Under the pieces are notes generated by a model. That model searched no databases. It was given only the letters and a program-made list of their open reading frames with translations, and was not told the DNA's origin. The translations under genes and the position numbers were made by a program. A DNA stretch of 64,000 nt from assembly GCF_002777255.1 (NCBI RefSeq), contig NZ_CP017634.1:372001-436000 (forward strand), in the 5' to 3' direction. This DNA is from Candidatus Formimonas warabiya. Its GTDB lineage: Bacteria; Bacillota; Dehalobacteriia; Dehalobacteriales; Dehalobacteriaceae. Shown piece by piece: positions 1 to 8,610 of the stretch. How positions within the stretch are numbered: position 1 is the stretch's first letter; each line of letters opens with the position of its first letter.

Positions 1-1
1 T

Positions 2-697
2 AACTTCGGCAATATTCTGGCCGGGTTCTATGCCCATTTAATGGGCCTCCCGGTGCACAAGTTTATTTGTGCCTCTAACGAAAACAAGGTATTAACCGAC
101 GTGATCCGTACTGGGATTTATGACCGGAGAAGAGAATTTTTTAAAACCAACAGCCCGTCCATGGATATCCTGATTTCCAGCAACTTTGAACGATTTCTCT
201 TTGAAGTCAATGGGCATGACGGGGATAAAATCACCAAATGGTTTCACCAGCTGCATCAAGAGGGTTATTTCCAGGTGGATGACCACACGAAAGAAAAATG
301 GCAAAGCCTGTTCATCAGCGATTATGCTACAGGAAAGGAAACCTTGGCACAAATCAAAGAGACTTTCGAAAAAACCGGCTATTTATTGGATCCCCATACA
401 GCGGTAGGATTAAATGTCTATGAGAAGTATTACCGCAAAACCGGGGATAATACGAAAACAGTGATTGACGCCACAGCAAATCCCTATAAATTTAATCATG
501 CCGTATGGGAAGCACTTGCCGGATCGCGCCATGGGCAAGATAAAGATGAGTTTTTAATCCTGGATGAATTGCACCGGATGACGGGATTTCCCATTCACCG
601 GGCGCTGAAAGATTTGAATAAAAGAATGATTCTCCATGATACCATCGTGGAAAAAGAGGAACTAAAGGAAACGGTGAAACGTATTTTAGCACTATAA
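2..697 (+). CDS. thrC: Threonine synthase, C-terminal part (5' end outside window)
   Basis: This is the C-terminal part of threonine synthase, the PLP enzyme that converts O-phosphohomoserine to threonine. The frame is already open at base 2, so the true start and the PLP lysine lie upstream of the window. The visible 231 residues begin with NFGNILAGFYAHLMGLP, a block typical of the fold, followed by the FICASNENKVL and SPSMDILISSNFER stretches characteristic of ThrC. The end is intact and is followed by a rho-independent terminator, so it is the last gene of its transcription unit. Family assignment is firm; the N-terminal half cannot be judged from here. Confidence 0.9.
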   Translation, partial: NFGNILAGFYAHLMGLPVHKFICASNENKVLTDVIRTGIYDRRREFFKTNSPSMDILISSNFERFLFEVNGHDGDKITKWFHQLHQEGYFQVDDHTKEKWQSLFISDYATGKETLAQIKETFEKTGYLLDPHTAVGLNVYEKYYRKTGDNTKTVIDATANPYKFNHAVWEALAGSRHGQDKDEFLILDELHRMTGFPIHRALKDLNKRMILHDTIVEKEELKETVKRILAL

Positions 698-703
698 CGA
701 TAC

Positions 704-740
704 AAGCCCCAAGCTTTTTTTGAAAGGCTTGGGGTTTTAT
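704..740 (+). terminator. Rho-independent terminator of thrC
   Basis: GCCCCAAGC pairs with GCTTGGGG across an A/T-rich loop and is followed by TTTT. It lies a few bases after the thrC stop and before the next gene. Confidence 0.85.
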
Positions 741-759
741 CAGATAGGATGAAACGAAG

Positions 760-2121
760 ATGAAATTACCGGATGAGTTTTGTCAACGCATGAAGCTGCT
801 TTTGGGGGAAGCATATGCCGACTTTTTATCCTCCTATGCCAGCCCGCGCTATTATGGGTTGCGGGTCAATACCCTAAAAATCAGCGGGGCAGATTTTCTC
901 AAAAGATGCCCTTTTGAAATCATCCCTGTTCCCTGGACAAAGAACGGGTTCTACTTTTCTGAACAGGACAGACCGGCAAAGCATCCATACTACCATGCCG
1001 GTCTTTACTACATTCAAGAGCCCAGTGCCATGGCTCCGGCCCAAGTTCTCAGAGCAGAACCCGGTGACCGCATCTTGGACTTATGTGCGGCGCCGGGAGG
1101 AAAAAGCACCCAGATTGCTGCCGATCTTCAAGGAAGAGGGGTGCTGGTAAGCAACGACATCAGTTTGGAACGTACCAGAGCCTTAACGAAAAATCTGGAG
1201 CTTTTCGGCGTGGTGAACGCGGTGATTCTCAATGAGACACCGGAAAAATTAGCAGCTAAATTTCCTGGCTTTTTTTCTAAGATCTTGCTGGACGCCCCTT
1301 GCTCAGGAGAAGGAATGTTCCGGAAAGACCCGGATGCTGTCCGCCAGTGGGGGGTGCACTCAAGCGCCAAGTGTGTGCTGATGCAGCGGGACATCCTTTT
1401 CTTTGCCGCTCAAATGCTTTCTCCCGGGGGCCGGATGATTTATTCAACCTGCACCTTTAATCCGGAGGAGAACGAAAAAATGATGGAGGACTTTCTTCAG
1501 AAACAGACTGATTTCGATTTGGTGGATATTTGCAAAGAGCCGGGCTGGGAAGAGGGAAGGGCGGATTGGGCAGGAGGCAACAGCGAACTGAAAAAGACTG
1601 CCCGTCTCTGGCCCCATCGCTTAAAAGGCGAAGGTCATTATGTGGCCTTGCTGGAGAAAAGAGGTCAAGCAGGCCATCCTCATCCGGACAAAAAAAATGG
1701 GGTGGATGAAAAAAAATTAAAGGATTATTATACTTTTGCCGAAGAACATTTGGCCGCTGCCCCCACCGGTAATTTTGTCTTATACGGCGACCATCTTTAT
1801 TTGCAGCCTGTGGAGGCGCCGAATCTAAATGGGGTGAAAGTAATCAAACCCGGCTTGTATTTGGGTGTGTTTAAGAAAAACCGCTTTGAACCATCCCACA
1901 GTCTGGCTCTGGCTTTGAAAAAAGATGCCTTTCGGAGAACCCTTGATTTTTCCCCCGATGCGAGAGAATTGGGGACTTATTTAAAAGGGGAAACACTGCA
2001 CACCACGGGGGAAAGAGGATGGGTGGGCGTATGTGTGGACGGTTATCCCTTGGGCTGGGGAAAACAGTTGGAAGGAGTATTGAAAAATCATTATCCCAAG
2101 GGATGGAGACAGATGGAGTAA
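760..2121 (+). CDS. rsmF: RsmB/RsmF-family rRNA (cytosine-C5) methyltransferase
   Basis: A SAM-dependent RNA m5C methyltransferase of the NOL1/NOP2/Sun family, 453 residues. Visible motifs are the SAM loop CAAPGGKST near residue 110, the DAPCSGEGMFRK block near 180 that carries one conserved cysteine, and STCTFNPEENE near 230 that carries the catalytic cysteine. The extra C-terminal 150 residues match the RsmF/YebU-like architecture (PUA-like tail) rather than RsmB, which instead has an N-terminal NusB domain. The likely substrate is 16S rRNA, but the exact position cannot be inferred. The ATG at 760 has only a modest ribosome binding site (AGGAT). The gene is monocistronic, with terminators on both sides. 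Confidence 0.88.
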   Translation: MKLPDEFCQRMKLLLGEAYADFLSSYASPRYYGLRVNTLKISGADFLKRCPFEIIPVPWTKNGFYFSEQDRPAKHPYYHAGLYYIQEPSAMAPAQVLRAEPGDRILDLCAAPGGKSTQIAADLQGRGVLVSNDISLERTRALTKNLELFGVVNAVILNETPEKLAAKFPGFFSKILLDAPCSGEGMFRKDPDAVRQWGVHSSAKCVLMQRDILFFAAQMLSPGGRMIYSTCTFNPEENEKMMEDFLQKQTDFDLVDICKEPGWEEGRADWAGGNSELKKTARLWPHRLKGEGHYVALLEKRGQAGHPHPDKKNGVDEKKLKDYYTFAEEHLAAAPTGNFVLYGDHLYLQPVEAPNLNGVKVIKPGLYLGVFKKNRFEPSHSLALALKKDAFRRTLDFSPDARELGTYLKGETLHTTGERGWVGVCVDGYPLGWGKQLEGVLKNHYPKGWRQME

Positions 2122-2147
2122 AAAAAAGCCCCGAAGGGCTTTTTTTA
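2121..2147. terminator. Bidirectional terminator between convergent genes
   Basis: A7-GCCC, loop CGAA, GGGC-T7 gives a T-tract on either strand. It serves the methyltransferase gene (+) and the zinc-ribbon gene (-), whose stop codon abuts it. Confidence 0.9.
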
Positions 2148-2459
2148 TTAATAATTGTACTGTTTTTGTTTTTGATAGCAGTCACGGCAGTATACGGGTC
2201 TGTCATTATTGGGTTTAAAGGGAACCTGGGTTTCTGCACCACATTCAGCACAGATCACAGTATGCATTTCTCTGCGCTGTCCCGGGTTGTTGCTTCTGCC
2301 GCCACCATTGCGTTGACGTTTACGAGCTGATCTGCATTCTGGGCACCTTGCGGGGTCATTTTGGAAACCTTTTTCTGCGTAAAACTCCTGCTCGGAAACT
2401 GAAAAAGTAAATTCAGCTCCACAATCTTTACAAGTTAAAATTTTGTCCTGGAAAGCCAT
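2148..2459 (-). CDS. Small zinc-ribbon protein with three CxxC knuckles plus a distal CxxC
   Basis: A 103-residue protein with CKDCG near residue 10, CPEC near 39, CAEC near 70 and CRDC near 92. This is the layout of the CxxC-x(n)-CxxC zinc-binding proteins common in Clostridia. Two zinc ribbons joined by a basic RKRQRNGGGR linker suggest a nucleic-acid-binding role, which is inference; no enzymatic motif is present. The ATG start is preceded by AAGGAGG. That ribosome binding site overlaps one arm of an 11-bp inverted repeat in the leader, listed separately. It lies back to back with the cold-shock gene downstream on the other strand. Confidence 0.75.
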   Translation of the reverse strand: MAFQDKILTCKDCGAEFTFSVSEQEFYAEKGFQNDPARCPECRSARKRQRNGGGRSNNPGQRREMHTVICAECGAETQVPFKPNNDRPVYCRDCYQKQKQYNY

Positions 2460-2465
2460 TTAACC

Positions 2466-2530
2466 ATACCTCCTTCTTTGGGGTTTTCCTAAGTTTCATT
2501 ACCTGGGGCGGTTTCTAATCCAAAGAAGGA
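2466..2530 (-). promoter_or_regulatory. Leader hairpin that can sequester the ribosome binding site of the zinc-ribbon gene
   Basis: On the minus strand TCCTTCTTTGG (2530-2520) is perfectly complementary to CCAAAGAAGGA (2481-2471), separated by 38 nt. The second arm includes the AAGGA of the AAGGAGG site just upstream of the ATG at 2459. Pairing would block translation, so this could be a thermosensor or another translational switch. The function is inferred; the complementarity is directly visible. Confidence 0.5.
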
Positions 2531-2739
2531 ATTGGGAAACAACCTAGTAAATGCAAACATTAGGTGTTTTTATTATACATTTTTAAAAAATAAAAATCAA
2601 TGAAAAATGCAGAGATTTGCCTGAAAGCTGCTATTATTGAAAGATTGTTCCATAAGGGCTGTCTATTTTGAAAAGACAACAGATATTTGAGGGGTGGGCC
2701 GGGTGCTATTTAATAAAGAGGATATTTATGATTGGCCAA

Positions 2740-2768
2740 TTGAAAAACCATATTATTCATGTTATAAT
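2740..2768 (+). promoter_or_regulatory. Sigma-A-type promoter of the cold-shock gene
   Basis: TTGAAA (2740-2745), 17-bp spacer, TATAAT (2763-2768), about 38 bp before the start codon. Confidence 0.8.
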
Positions 2769-2805
2769 GATCGAGCTTAATATTTTATTTTTTAGGAGGT
2801 ACCAC

Positions 2806-3003
2806 ATGATAGGCAAAGTTAAGTGGTTCAACGCGGAAAAGGGTTTCGGTTTCATTGAAAGAGAAGGTGGTAGCGATGTTTTTGTTCACTTCTCTGCGAT
2901 TCAATCTGAAGGTTTTAAAACTCTGGAAGAAGGACAAAATGTCGAGTTTGAAATTGTGGAAGGACCCCGAGGCCCTCAGGCAGCTAACGTTGTCAAATTA
3001 TAA
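2806..3003 (+). CDS. cspA: Cold-shock protein (CspA/CspB family)
   Basis: A 65-residue single cold-shock domain, an RNA chaperone that binds single-stranded nucleic acid in the cytoplasm. RNP1 (KGFGFIE) and RNP2 (DVFVHF) are intact, and the length is standard for the family. ATG 2806 is chosen because TAGGAGGT ends six bases upstream and the domain begins right there (MIGKVKWFN). A longer in-frame extension starting at 2668 would run through the promoter and is rejected. The gene is monocistronic, with its own promoter and terminator. Confidence 0.95.
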   Translation: MIGKVKWFNAEKGFGFIEREGGSDVFVHFSAIQSEGFKTLEEGQNVEFEIVEGPRGPQAANVVKL

Positions 3004-3061
3004 TCAAACAAAGCACTTGCTGATTATAGATGAATTTGTTTAGGTTTATGGTTTGATGACA

Positions 3062-3094
3062 TAAGCCCCGGTGAGAGCCGGGGCTTAAGTTATT
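3062..3094 (+). terminator. Terminator of the cold-shock gene
   Basis: TAAGCCCCGG / CCGGGGCTTA hairpin with a 6-nt loop, followed by a weak T-rich stretch. Confidence 0.75.
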
Positions 3095-3147
3095 TTATGG
3101 GAGCTTTAGGGTTTTCCGATAAAACATTTCGCTTAGAGGAGCACAAG

Positions 3148-3585
3148 ATGGGCAAATATATGGCATTGCTTTTAGCAGGGCTGATCGGCATTGCTTCCGG
3201 AATGCAACCTTCCATCAATACTGCCTTAGGAAGATATACAGGAGTGAAAGGGGCCTCTCTAGTCAGTTTTTGTGTAGGTGTGACGGCGGTATTCTTACTT
3301 AATCTGTTTTCCGGTAACCTTAACCAGTTGAAGGGATTGACTGCCGCTCCCTGGTATTTGTGGCTGGGGGGAGTGTTGGGCGCTTTTATGGTCTATTCGT
3401 CCATGTACGTTTTACCGAAAATCGGTGCCGCAGCAATGATCAGCGTGCTGTTAACATTTCAATTGGTCACCGGTATGGTGATTGATCATTACGGCTGGTT
3501 GGGAACCCCGGTGATTTGTCTGGACTGGATGAGAGTGGTGGGGGCCATACTACTATTGATCGGAGTAAAATTAATCGTCAGGTGA
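3148..3585 (+). CDS. DMT-superfamily membrane protein of the YdcZ (DUF606) type
   Basis: A 145-residue integral membrane protein with about five hydrophobic helices, beginning MGKYMALLLAGLIGIASGMQ. The GMQPSINTALGR motif after helix 1 is typical of YdcZ/DUF606 half-size transporters of the drug/metabolite superfamily; the substrate is unknown. An in-frame ATG at 3097 would add a charged stretch before the first helix. The ATG at 3148 is preferred because AGAGGA lies seven bases upstream and the helix then starts at residue 4. Thirty bases separate it from the ABC-F gene, so the two may be cotranscribed. Small YdcZ proteins often act as pairs, but no second copy is adjacent. Confidence 0.8.
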   Translation: MGKYMALLLAGLIGIASGMQPSINTALGRYTGVKGASLVSFCVGVTAVFLLNLFSGNLNQLKGLTAAPWYLWLGGVLGAFMVYSSMYVLPKIGAAAMISVLLTFQLVTGMVIDHYGWLGTPVICLDWMRVVGAILLLIGVKLIVR

Positions 3586-3615
3586 ATGAAGGTGTTTTTA
3601 AGGAGGTAGCTTTGG

Positions 3616-5544
3616 GTGATTATCCTGCAGGTAAAAAACTTGAGTAAAGCTTATGGGGTGCAAAGTATTTTTTCTCAGCTGTCCTTTACGCTTCAGGAGG
3701 GAGAAAAAGTAGGATTGATCGGCCCAAATGGTACGGGGAAATCTACTTTACTGAAGTGTATTACAGGAGAAGAAATGTCGGATGCTGGTGAGATCATCGT
3801 CAACGGAAATACTTCCATCGGTTTTGTGGCCCAGCAAAACTCCTGGCAAAACAACTCTTTATTCGAAGAATTGCTTTTAGGATTTGAAGAAATAGTGGCA
3901 GACCGCAAAACATTGGGAGAATTGGAACAGCGCATGGCCCGGTCGGAAGGACAGCCGCTCGCCGCACTGATGCAGCAGTATGCCCAAGTGACGGAGCGCT
4001 ATGAACGGGCAGGCGGCTATGCTTGCGAGGCCATGGTAAAACGGGTTGCCAAGGGCTTAGGATTTACGGACCGGGAGTTTGAGCAGACGGTAGACACGAT
4101 GAGCGGAGGTCAAAAGACCAGAGCCGCTCTGGCGAAGGTGCTTTTAATGCAGCCGGATATCTTGTTGTTGGATGAACCGACGAATCATTTGGATATTCAT
4201 GCGGTGGAATGGCTGGAGGAATACCTCAGCCAGTATCCTAAAACGGTTTTCCTTGTGTCCCATGACCGTTACTTCCTGGATAAGACGGTGACGCGGATTC
4301 TGGAGCTGGATGCAGGTAGGATTACGTCTTTTCACGAGAATTATCAGGGGTACCTGAGAAGAAAAGCAGAATTTGCCGAGAGCTATAGAAGGGCCTATCA
4401 AAAACAGGAGCAGGTGATTGCCAAAACCGAAGAATTTATTCGGCGTTACAAAGCGGGCGTGAAATCGAAACAAGCCCGGGGCAGGGAGACCATCTTAAGC
4501 AGAATGGAGCGTCTGGAAAAGCCTCCGGAGCAAAAGACGATGCGCCCAATGACCTTGGCCCCCGTACCTGAATGCGGTTTTTATGTGCTGGAGGTGTCAA
4601 AACTGGCCCACCGGTATGGGAGCAAAAGGCTATTCTCGGATCTGAATTTTATCATCACCAATGGGGAAAAGGTGGCCCTGATCGGCGACAACGGTACGGG
4701 AAAATCCACTATTTTAAAAAACTTAATCGGTGAGATCCTTCCTGAGGAAGGTACGGCTAAATTTGGGCCGCGGGTAAAGGTGGGCTATTTTTCTCAGGGG
4801 CATGAGACTCTGGATGAGCGGAAGACTGTTCTGGAAGAAATCATCTATTCCTTTGACAAAAGGAAGGAAGAAGCCCGGAGCTTGCTGGCTGCTTTTTTGT
4901 TTCGGGGCGACGAAGTGGAGAAGAAAATCAGAGATTTAAGCGGCGGGGAAAAGTCCCGCATCGCATTGTTAAAGCTTCTCCTTCAGGGGGCCAATTTTCT
5001 TGTGCTCGACGAGCCTACCAACCATTTAGATATTCCTTCCAAAGAAGTGGTGGAGGATTACCTGAGTGATTTCCCCGGGACCATTTTGGTGGTCTCCCAT
5101 GACCGTTATTTTTTAGATAAAGTGGCCAATCGGGTTTTGGAATTAGACGGGGGACAAATCTTTGATTTTATGGGCAATTATTCCTATTACCGTTTTAAGA
5201 AAAAAGAAAGCAGCACAGAAATTTCTCTCCCGAAAGGGCCCTCCAAAGAATCTTACCGGACCCCAAATCCTTTGAAAGAGCAGGAACGGTCCCTGAAAAA
5301 AATGGTCCGGCAGATCGAAGCAATAGAAGCACAATTAGAGGAATTAGAGGCGGAAAAAGAAGCCTTAGGACAAAAAATGAGCAACCCGGAAGTTTTTGCG
5401 GGGGGAAATGAAATCAAGGATCTGATCCAGGCGTACCATGACGTGGAAGAAACCATGAACCGGTGTTATGCCCAGTGGGAAGCCTGGTCTTTAGAAAAAG
5501 AAGAATTGGAAAGAAATCTCCTGGAACAAACGGAGGGCAGTTAA
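3616..5544 (+). CDS. ABC-F family ATPase (ribosome-associated, YdiF/Uup-like)
   Basis: A soluble duplicated ABC ATPase of 642 residues with no membrane segments, which marks the ABC-F class of translation factors. The first domain has Walker A GPNGTGKST near residue 36, signature MSGGQKTR near 161 and Walker B with LLLDEPTNHLD. The second has GDNGTGKST near 357, LSGGEKSR and LVLDEPTNHLD. Between them is the charged linker (about 235-310) that would reach the ribosomal P-site. The acidic coiled-coil tail from about 555 onward resembles YdiF/Uup. The start is GTG with AGGAGGT eight bases upstream. A role in antibiotic resistance cannot be inferred from sequence alone. Confidence 0.9.
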   Translation: MIILQVKNLSKAYGVQSIFSQLSFTLQEGEKVGLIGPNGTGKSTLLKCITGEEMSDAGEIIVNGNTSIGFVAQQNSWQNNSLFEELLLGFEEIVADRKTLGELEQRMARSEGQPLAALMQQYAQVTERYERAGGYACEAMVKRVAKGLGFTDREFEQTVDTMSGGQKTRAALAKVLLMQPDILLLDEPTNHLDIHAVEWLEEYLSQYPKTVFLVSHDRYFLDKTVTRILELDAGRITSFHENYQGYLRRKAEFAESYRRAYQKQEQVIAKTEEFIRRYKAGVKSKQARGRETILSRMERLEKPPEQKTMRPMTLAPVPECGFYVLEVSKLAHRYGSKRLFSDLNFIITNGEKVALIGDNGTGKSTILKNLIGEILPEEGTAKFGPRVKVGYFSQGHETLDERKTVLEEIIYSFDKRKEEARSLLAAFLFRGDEVEKKIRDLSGGEKSRIALLKLLLQGANFLVLDEPTNHLDIPSKEVVEDYLSDFPGTILVVSHDRYFLDKVANRVLELDGGQIFDFMGNYSYYRFKKKESSTEISLPKGPSKESYRTPNPLKEQERSLKKMVRQIEAIEAQLEELEAEKEALGQKMSNPEVFAGGNEIKDLIQAYHDVEETMNRCYAQWEAWSLEKEELERNLLEQTEGS

Positions 5545-5654
5545 CCGGGGGAGCGATGGTTGTTCGGGTGCGTTGGGTGTGGTAAAATAAAGAAAAATTG
5601 CCAGGTGGTTTTTTGCGGGAGCAGACAGACTGGTGGGAAGGGAGCCGTTTTCCG

Positions 5655-7382
5655 GTGGATGGAAAAGCCGTCAGCATAATTTTGAACGAAATAGCTGTAA
5701 TGATGGAACTCTTGGGGGAAAACCCTTTTAAGGTGAATGCCTATTATACGGCGGCAAGAACGGTGGAGTTATTAAAGGAAGATTTGGGAGAGCTGGCCGG
5801 GGAAGACCAGCTGCGCCATATCAAAGGGATTGGGAGCTCTCTGGCGAAACAAATCGGCGAGATTCTCCACACCGGGACATCCCAGTTCTATCAGGAGCTA
5901 CGGGCTAAAATACCGTACGGTTTATTTGCCTTGACCCGTATTTCCGGGTTAGGCCCGAAGAAAATAAGCCTGCTCCACAAGCAACTGGGTATTTCGGACG
6001 TGGACCGCCTGGAAGAGGCCTGCCGGAAGAATAAACTTCTGGAGCTCCCCGGGTTCGGGGCGAAAACCCAGGAGAATATTCTAAAAGGTATCGCGGGTTT
6101 AAGAAAGTATACCGGACAGCATCTTTTTGTTAATGTATGGGGCCTGGCAGAGAACCTGGAAAAGGAGCTGAAAAAGCATCCCCATGTTCGGGATGCCCTG
6201 CTGGCCGGAAGTTTGAGAAGACGAAAAGAGGTTGTGAAAGACATCGATATCCTGGTCAGTTCAGATAATCCGGAGGAGGTAGCGGAATATTTTGCCGGTC
6301 TTCCTCAGGTAGAAACGGTGGTAGGTTCCGGCCCTACAAAGACCTCCGTGGTATTGCACCAGGGCATCCAGGCTGATTTGCGCATCGTGGAACAAGGTGA
6401 ATTCCCCTATGCCCTGCATCATTTTACAGGAAGCCAGGAACATAATATTGCCATGCGGCACCGGGCCAAGAAAATGGGTCTAAAAATGAATGAATACGGG
6501 TTATTTGATGCCCAGGGAAAAAAGATCATGTGCCAAAGTGAAAAAGAGATTTTCCGCACCTTAGGATTAGATAATATTCCTCCGGAATTAAGAGAAAACA
6601 TGGGTGAAATTGAGGCGGCGGAACAGGGAAAATTACCCTGTTTGGTGGAACTCAAGGATATCAAAGGAGTTTTCCATATTCATACGGTCTACAGTGACGG
6701 TACCGCATCCATCAGGGAGATGGTGGAGGAAACCAGAAGGCGGGGTTGGAACTATCTGGGCATTTCCGACCACAGCCAGTCCGCCTTTTATGCCAATGGG
6801 TTAAAGGTGGAGCAGATAAACAAACAGCTGGCAGAAATAGATCGGCTCAATGAAGAAAACCCGGATTTTACCATATTTAAGGGGATCGAAGCGGATATCC
6901 GAAAGGACGGTTCCCTGGATTATCCGGATGAAATTTTGGCTCAGTTTGACTTTGTCATTGCCTCCATTCATTCCGGTTTCAAAATGACGGAAGAGGAAGC
7001 GACAGAGAGATTAATCAAGGCGATGCAAAACCCCTATACCACCATGCTGGGACATCCTACGGGAAGGATTCTCCTGGGCAGAGAAGGCTATCCGGTCAGT
7101 ATGAAAGCGATGATTGAAGCTGCCCGTGATTGCCATGTCATCATTGAGTTAAATGCCAGTCCCTACCGGTTGGATCTGGATTGGCGCTGGTGCCGTTATG
7201 CGAAAGAACTGGGTGTAAAAATTGCCCTCAATCCTGATGCCCATCATCTTGCGGAATTCGATCACATGGAAGCCGGTATTGGTGCGGCGCGCAAAGGATG
7301 GCTGGAAGCCTTTGATGTATTTAACACCCGGCCCCGGGAGCAAGTAAAAGATTATCTGCGCTTGAGAAAGGGGCCTAAATAG
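5655..7382 (+). CDS. polX: DNA polymerase X family protein with PHP domain (PolX)
   Basis: Bacterial family-X DNA polymerase of about 575 residues. The N-terminal helix-hairpin-helix/8-kDa region (ENPFKVNAYYTAAR, then HIKGIGSSLAKQI) is followed by the nucleotidyltransferase palm, with GSLRRRKEVVKDIDIL near residue 185 carrying the metal-binding aspartates. A C-terminal PHP domain from about 340 has HIHTVYSDGT, DHSQ and later histidines, and would provide 3'-5' exonuclease activity. The enzyme acts in gap filling and base excision repair. A TTG at 5598 extends the frame, but GTG 5655 has AGGGAG ten bases upstream and matches the family N-terminus, so it is preferred. Ku lies about 4 kb away, but no operon link is visible. 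Confidence 0.9.
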   Translation: MDGKAVSIILNEIAVMMELLGENPFKVNAYYTAARTVELLKEDLGELAGEDQLRHIKGIGSSLAKQIGEILHTGTSQFYQELRAKIPYGLFALTRISGLGPKKISLLHKQLGISDVDRLEEACRKNKLLELPGFGAKTQENILKGIAGLRKYTGQHLFVNVWGLAENLEKELKKHPHVRDALLAGSLRRRKEVVKDIDILVSSDNPEEVAEYFAGLPQVETVVGSGPTKTSVVLHQGIQADLRIVEQGEFPYALHHFTGSQEHNIAMRHRAKKMGLKMNEYGLFDAQGKKIMCQSEKEIFRTLGLDNIPPELRENMGEIEAAEQGKLPCLVELKDIKGVFHIHTVYSDGTASIREMVEETRRRGWNYLGISDHSQSAFYANGLKVEQINKQLAEIDRLNEENPDFTIFKGIEADIRKDGSLDYPDEILAQFDFVIASIHSGFKMTEEEATERLIKAMQNPYTTMLGHPTGRILLGREGYPVSMKAMIEAARDCHVIIELNASPYRLDLDWRWCRYAKELGVKIALNPDAHHLAEFDHMEAGIGAARKGWLEAFDVFNTRPREQVKDYLRLRKGPK

Positions 7383-7390
7383 GGTCTCAA

Positions 7391-7424
7391 GAAATAAAAA
7401 AGCTATCCACTGGGCCGGATAGCT
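7391..7424 (-). terminator. Terminator of the HMA-like gene
   Basis: AGCTATCC / GGATAGCT hairpin. On the minus strand it is followed by TTTTTATTT, so it ends the gene at 7443; on the plus strand the T-tract is poor. Confidence 0.75.
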
Positions 7425-7442
7425 GTGTATCTTCTTAATCAT

Positions 7443-7673
7443 TTATTCTTTTGTCAAATTTTCTTGTACCGAATACCCTAAGGTGTTGATCGTGTGTTTA
7501 ATGAAATTCTCACTGACCACCTCAGGGTTGAAGGAAAAACTCACAGCCCTTTCCGAGATATTTACTTTCACATCGTTGACACTGCGCATTTCCTGCAGGG
7601 AGTTTTGCAGATGATCTCTTGATGCGTTGGAGTCAAGTCCTCCTACGCGCCAACTTCTAAATTCCGATGACAT
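7443..7673 (-). CDS. Cysteine-less heavy-metal-associated (HMA-fold) domain protein
   Basis: A 76-residue protein resembling a stand-alone copper-chaperone (HMA) domain. It has the beta-alpha-beta-beta-alpha-beta pattern and the HMA-like features VNDVKVNISERAVSF, NPEVVSENFIKHTINTLGY. The metal site normally reading GMxCxxC is replaced by GLDSNAS, and there is no cysteine anywhere, so canonical Cu binding is not possible. It may serve as a protein-protein or regulatory module. The ATG has GGAAGGAG nine bases upstream. It is divergent from the phosphoesterase at 7781. The fold assignment is moderate because the domain is short and lacks its hallmark. Confidence 0.6.
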   Translation of the reverse strand: MSSEFRSWRVGGLDSNASRDHLQNSLQEMRSVNDVKVNISERAVSFSFNPEVVSENFIKHTINTLGYSVQENLTKE

Positions 7674-7780
7674 GTTATCGCTCCTTCCATGAGATTTTTT
7701 TATTTATCATTTCGAATTTTGGTCAAAATATGTGTAGCAGTAAAATAACGATCCAAAGCGGAAAAAAGGATGAAAGTTTT

Positions 7781-8278
7781 ATGAAAATCGGAGTCATCTC
7801 GGATACCCATATGCCCAGACGGGGAAAATCATTGCCGCCGGTTCTTTGGGAGGTTTTTCAAGAGGTGGACTTAATCCTTCATGCCGGAGACGTGGTAGAA
7901 GCAGGAGTTCTCCTTGACTTGGAGACGATCGCTCCTGTGGAAGCGGTGGCAGGAAACATGGATAGTGGGGAATTAGCTTTTCGGCTGCCCAGGAAAAAAA
8001 TTTTGCACGTGGGGGGAAAAAGGATTGGTTTAGTCCATGGTGACGGCTCCAGCAGCACCACCCTGGGAAGAGCCATCCTCGCTTTTGCCCAAGATCAGCC
8101 GGACTGTATTGTTTTCGGGCACAGCCACCAGCCTTTTAACCAGGTGATGAACGGTGTTTTGATGTTTAATCCCGGTTCTTGTACGGATCCCCGCAGGGAG
8201 CCCCGGCCCTCCTGCGGCTTACTGCATGTGAAAGAGGGAGAGATCAGAGGAGAAATTATCTATTTTGAAAGAGCATAG
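7781..8278 (+). CDS. YfcE/MJ0936-type metallophosphoesterase
   Basis: A calcineurin-like phosphoesterase of 165 residues. The metal ligands are visible in order: DTHMP near residue 8, HAGDVV near 36, GNMDSG near 58, HGDG and the final GHSHQP. The small size and order match YfcE/MJ0936 phosphodiesterases that hydrolyse model bis-pNPP; the biological substrate is unknown. ATG 7781 is chosen because the fold begins immediately (MKIGVISDTH) and AAGGA lies upstream. The longer frame from 7667 would overlap the divergent gene's promoter region. It stands as a single gene. Confidence 0.85.
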   Translation: MKIGVISDTHMPRRGKSLPPVLWEVFQEVDLILHAGDVVEAGVLLDLETIAPVEAVAGNMDSGELAFRLPRKKILHVGGKRIGLVHGDGSSSTTLGRAILAFAQDQPDCIVFGHSHQPFNQVMNGVLMFNPGSCTDPRREPRPSCGLLHVKEGEIRGEIIYFERA

Positions 8279-8311
8279 ACCGGATCCCCAAGGAAACCCG
8301 TGCCTGCTTTC

Positions 8312-8536
8312 CTAATGTTTACACCTGCCGCAATCACAGCCTGCCTGATGATAAACGGAATCATCCGTTTTTCCTTTTTTGAGTTCCGCCAACATAGGGC
8401 GCAGTTGATCTTTGATTCCATCAATGTATTGACGGCGCACTTCCTTTTGTTCCTGTTCCTCTTCCGGAGTCAGGCCCACTTCTTTTTTCTTTTTGGCCAA
8501 AAAGTTGATTCTTTCAATTAATTCGTTTGTGATCAT
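8312..8536 (-). CDS. DUF896 / YnzC-family small protein
   Basis: A 74-residue protein of the DUF896 family (YnzC, YneA-operon type in Bacillus). It begins MITNELIERINFLAKKKK, then GLTPEEEQEQKEVRRQYIDG, the family signature forming a two-helix hairpin. An added CDCGRCKH tail could bind metal and is not part of the core family. The function is unknown; in Bacillus the relatives are linked to the SOS/cell-division region. CAT 8534-8536 is taken as the start because GGAGAA lies a few bases upstream and the N-terminus fits the family. The longer frame to 8626 overlaps the ttcA-like gene. Confidence 0.82.
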   Translation of the reverse strand: MITNELIERINFLAKKKKEVGLTPEEEQEQKEVRRQYIDGIKDQLRPMLAELKKGKTDDSVYHQAGCDCGRCKH

Positions 8537-8610
8537 AATTTTTCTCCTTCCTGGTTTTATCCTGGCATAAATAGTGTTCCCATGGTCAATGCATGATATT
8601 TTTATTTTTT

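Noticed and set aside
2668-3003. N-terminally extended cold-shock protein
   Set aside because: The extension covers the promoter; the ribosome site at 2793 fixes the start at 2806.
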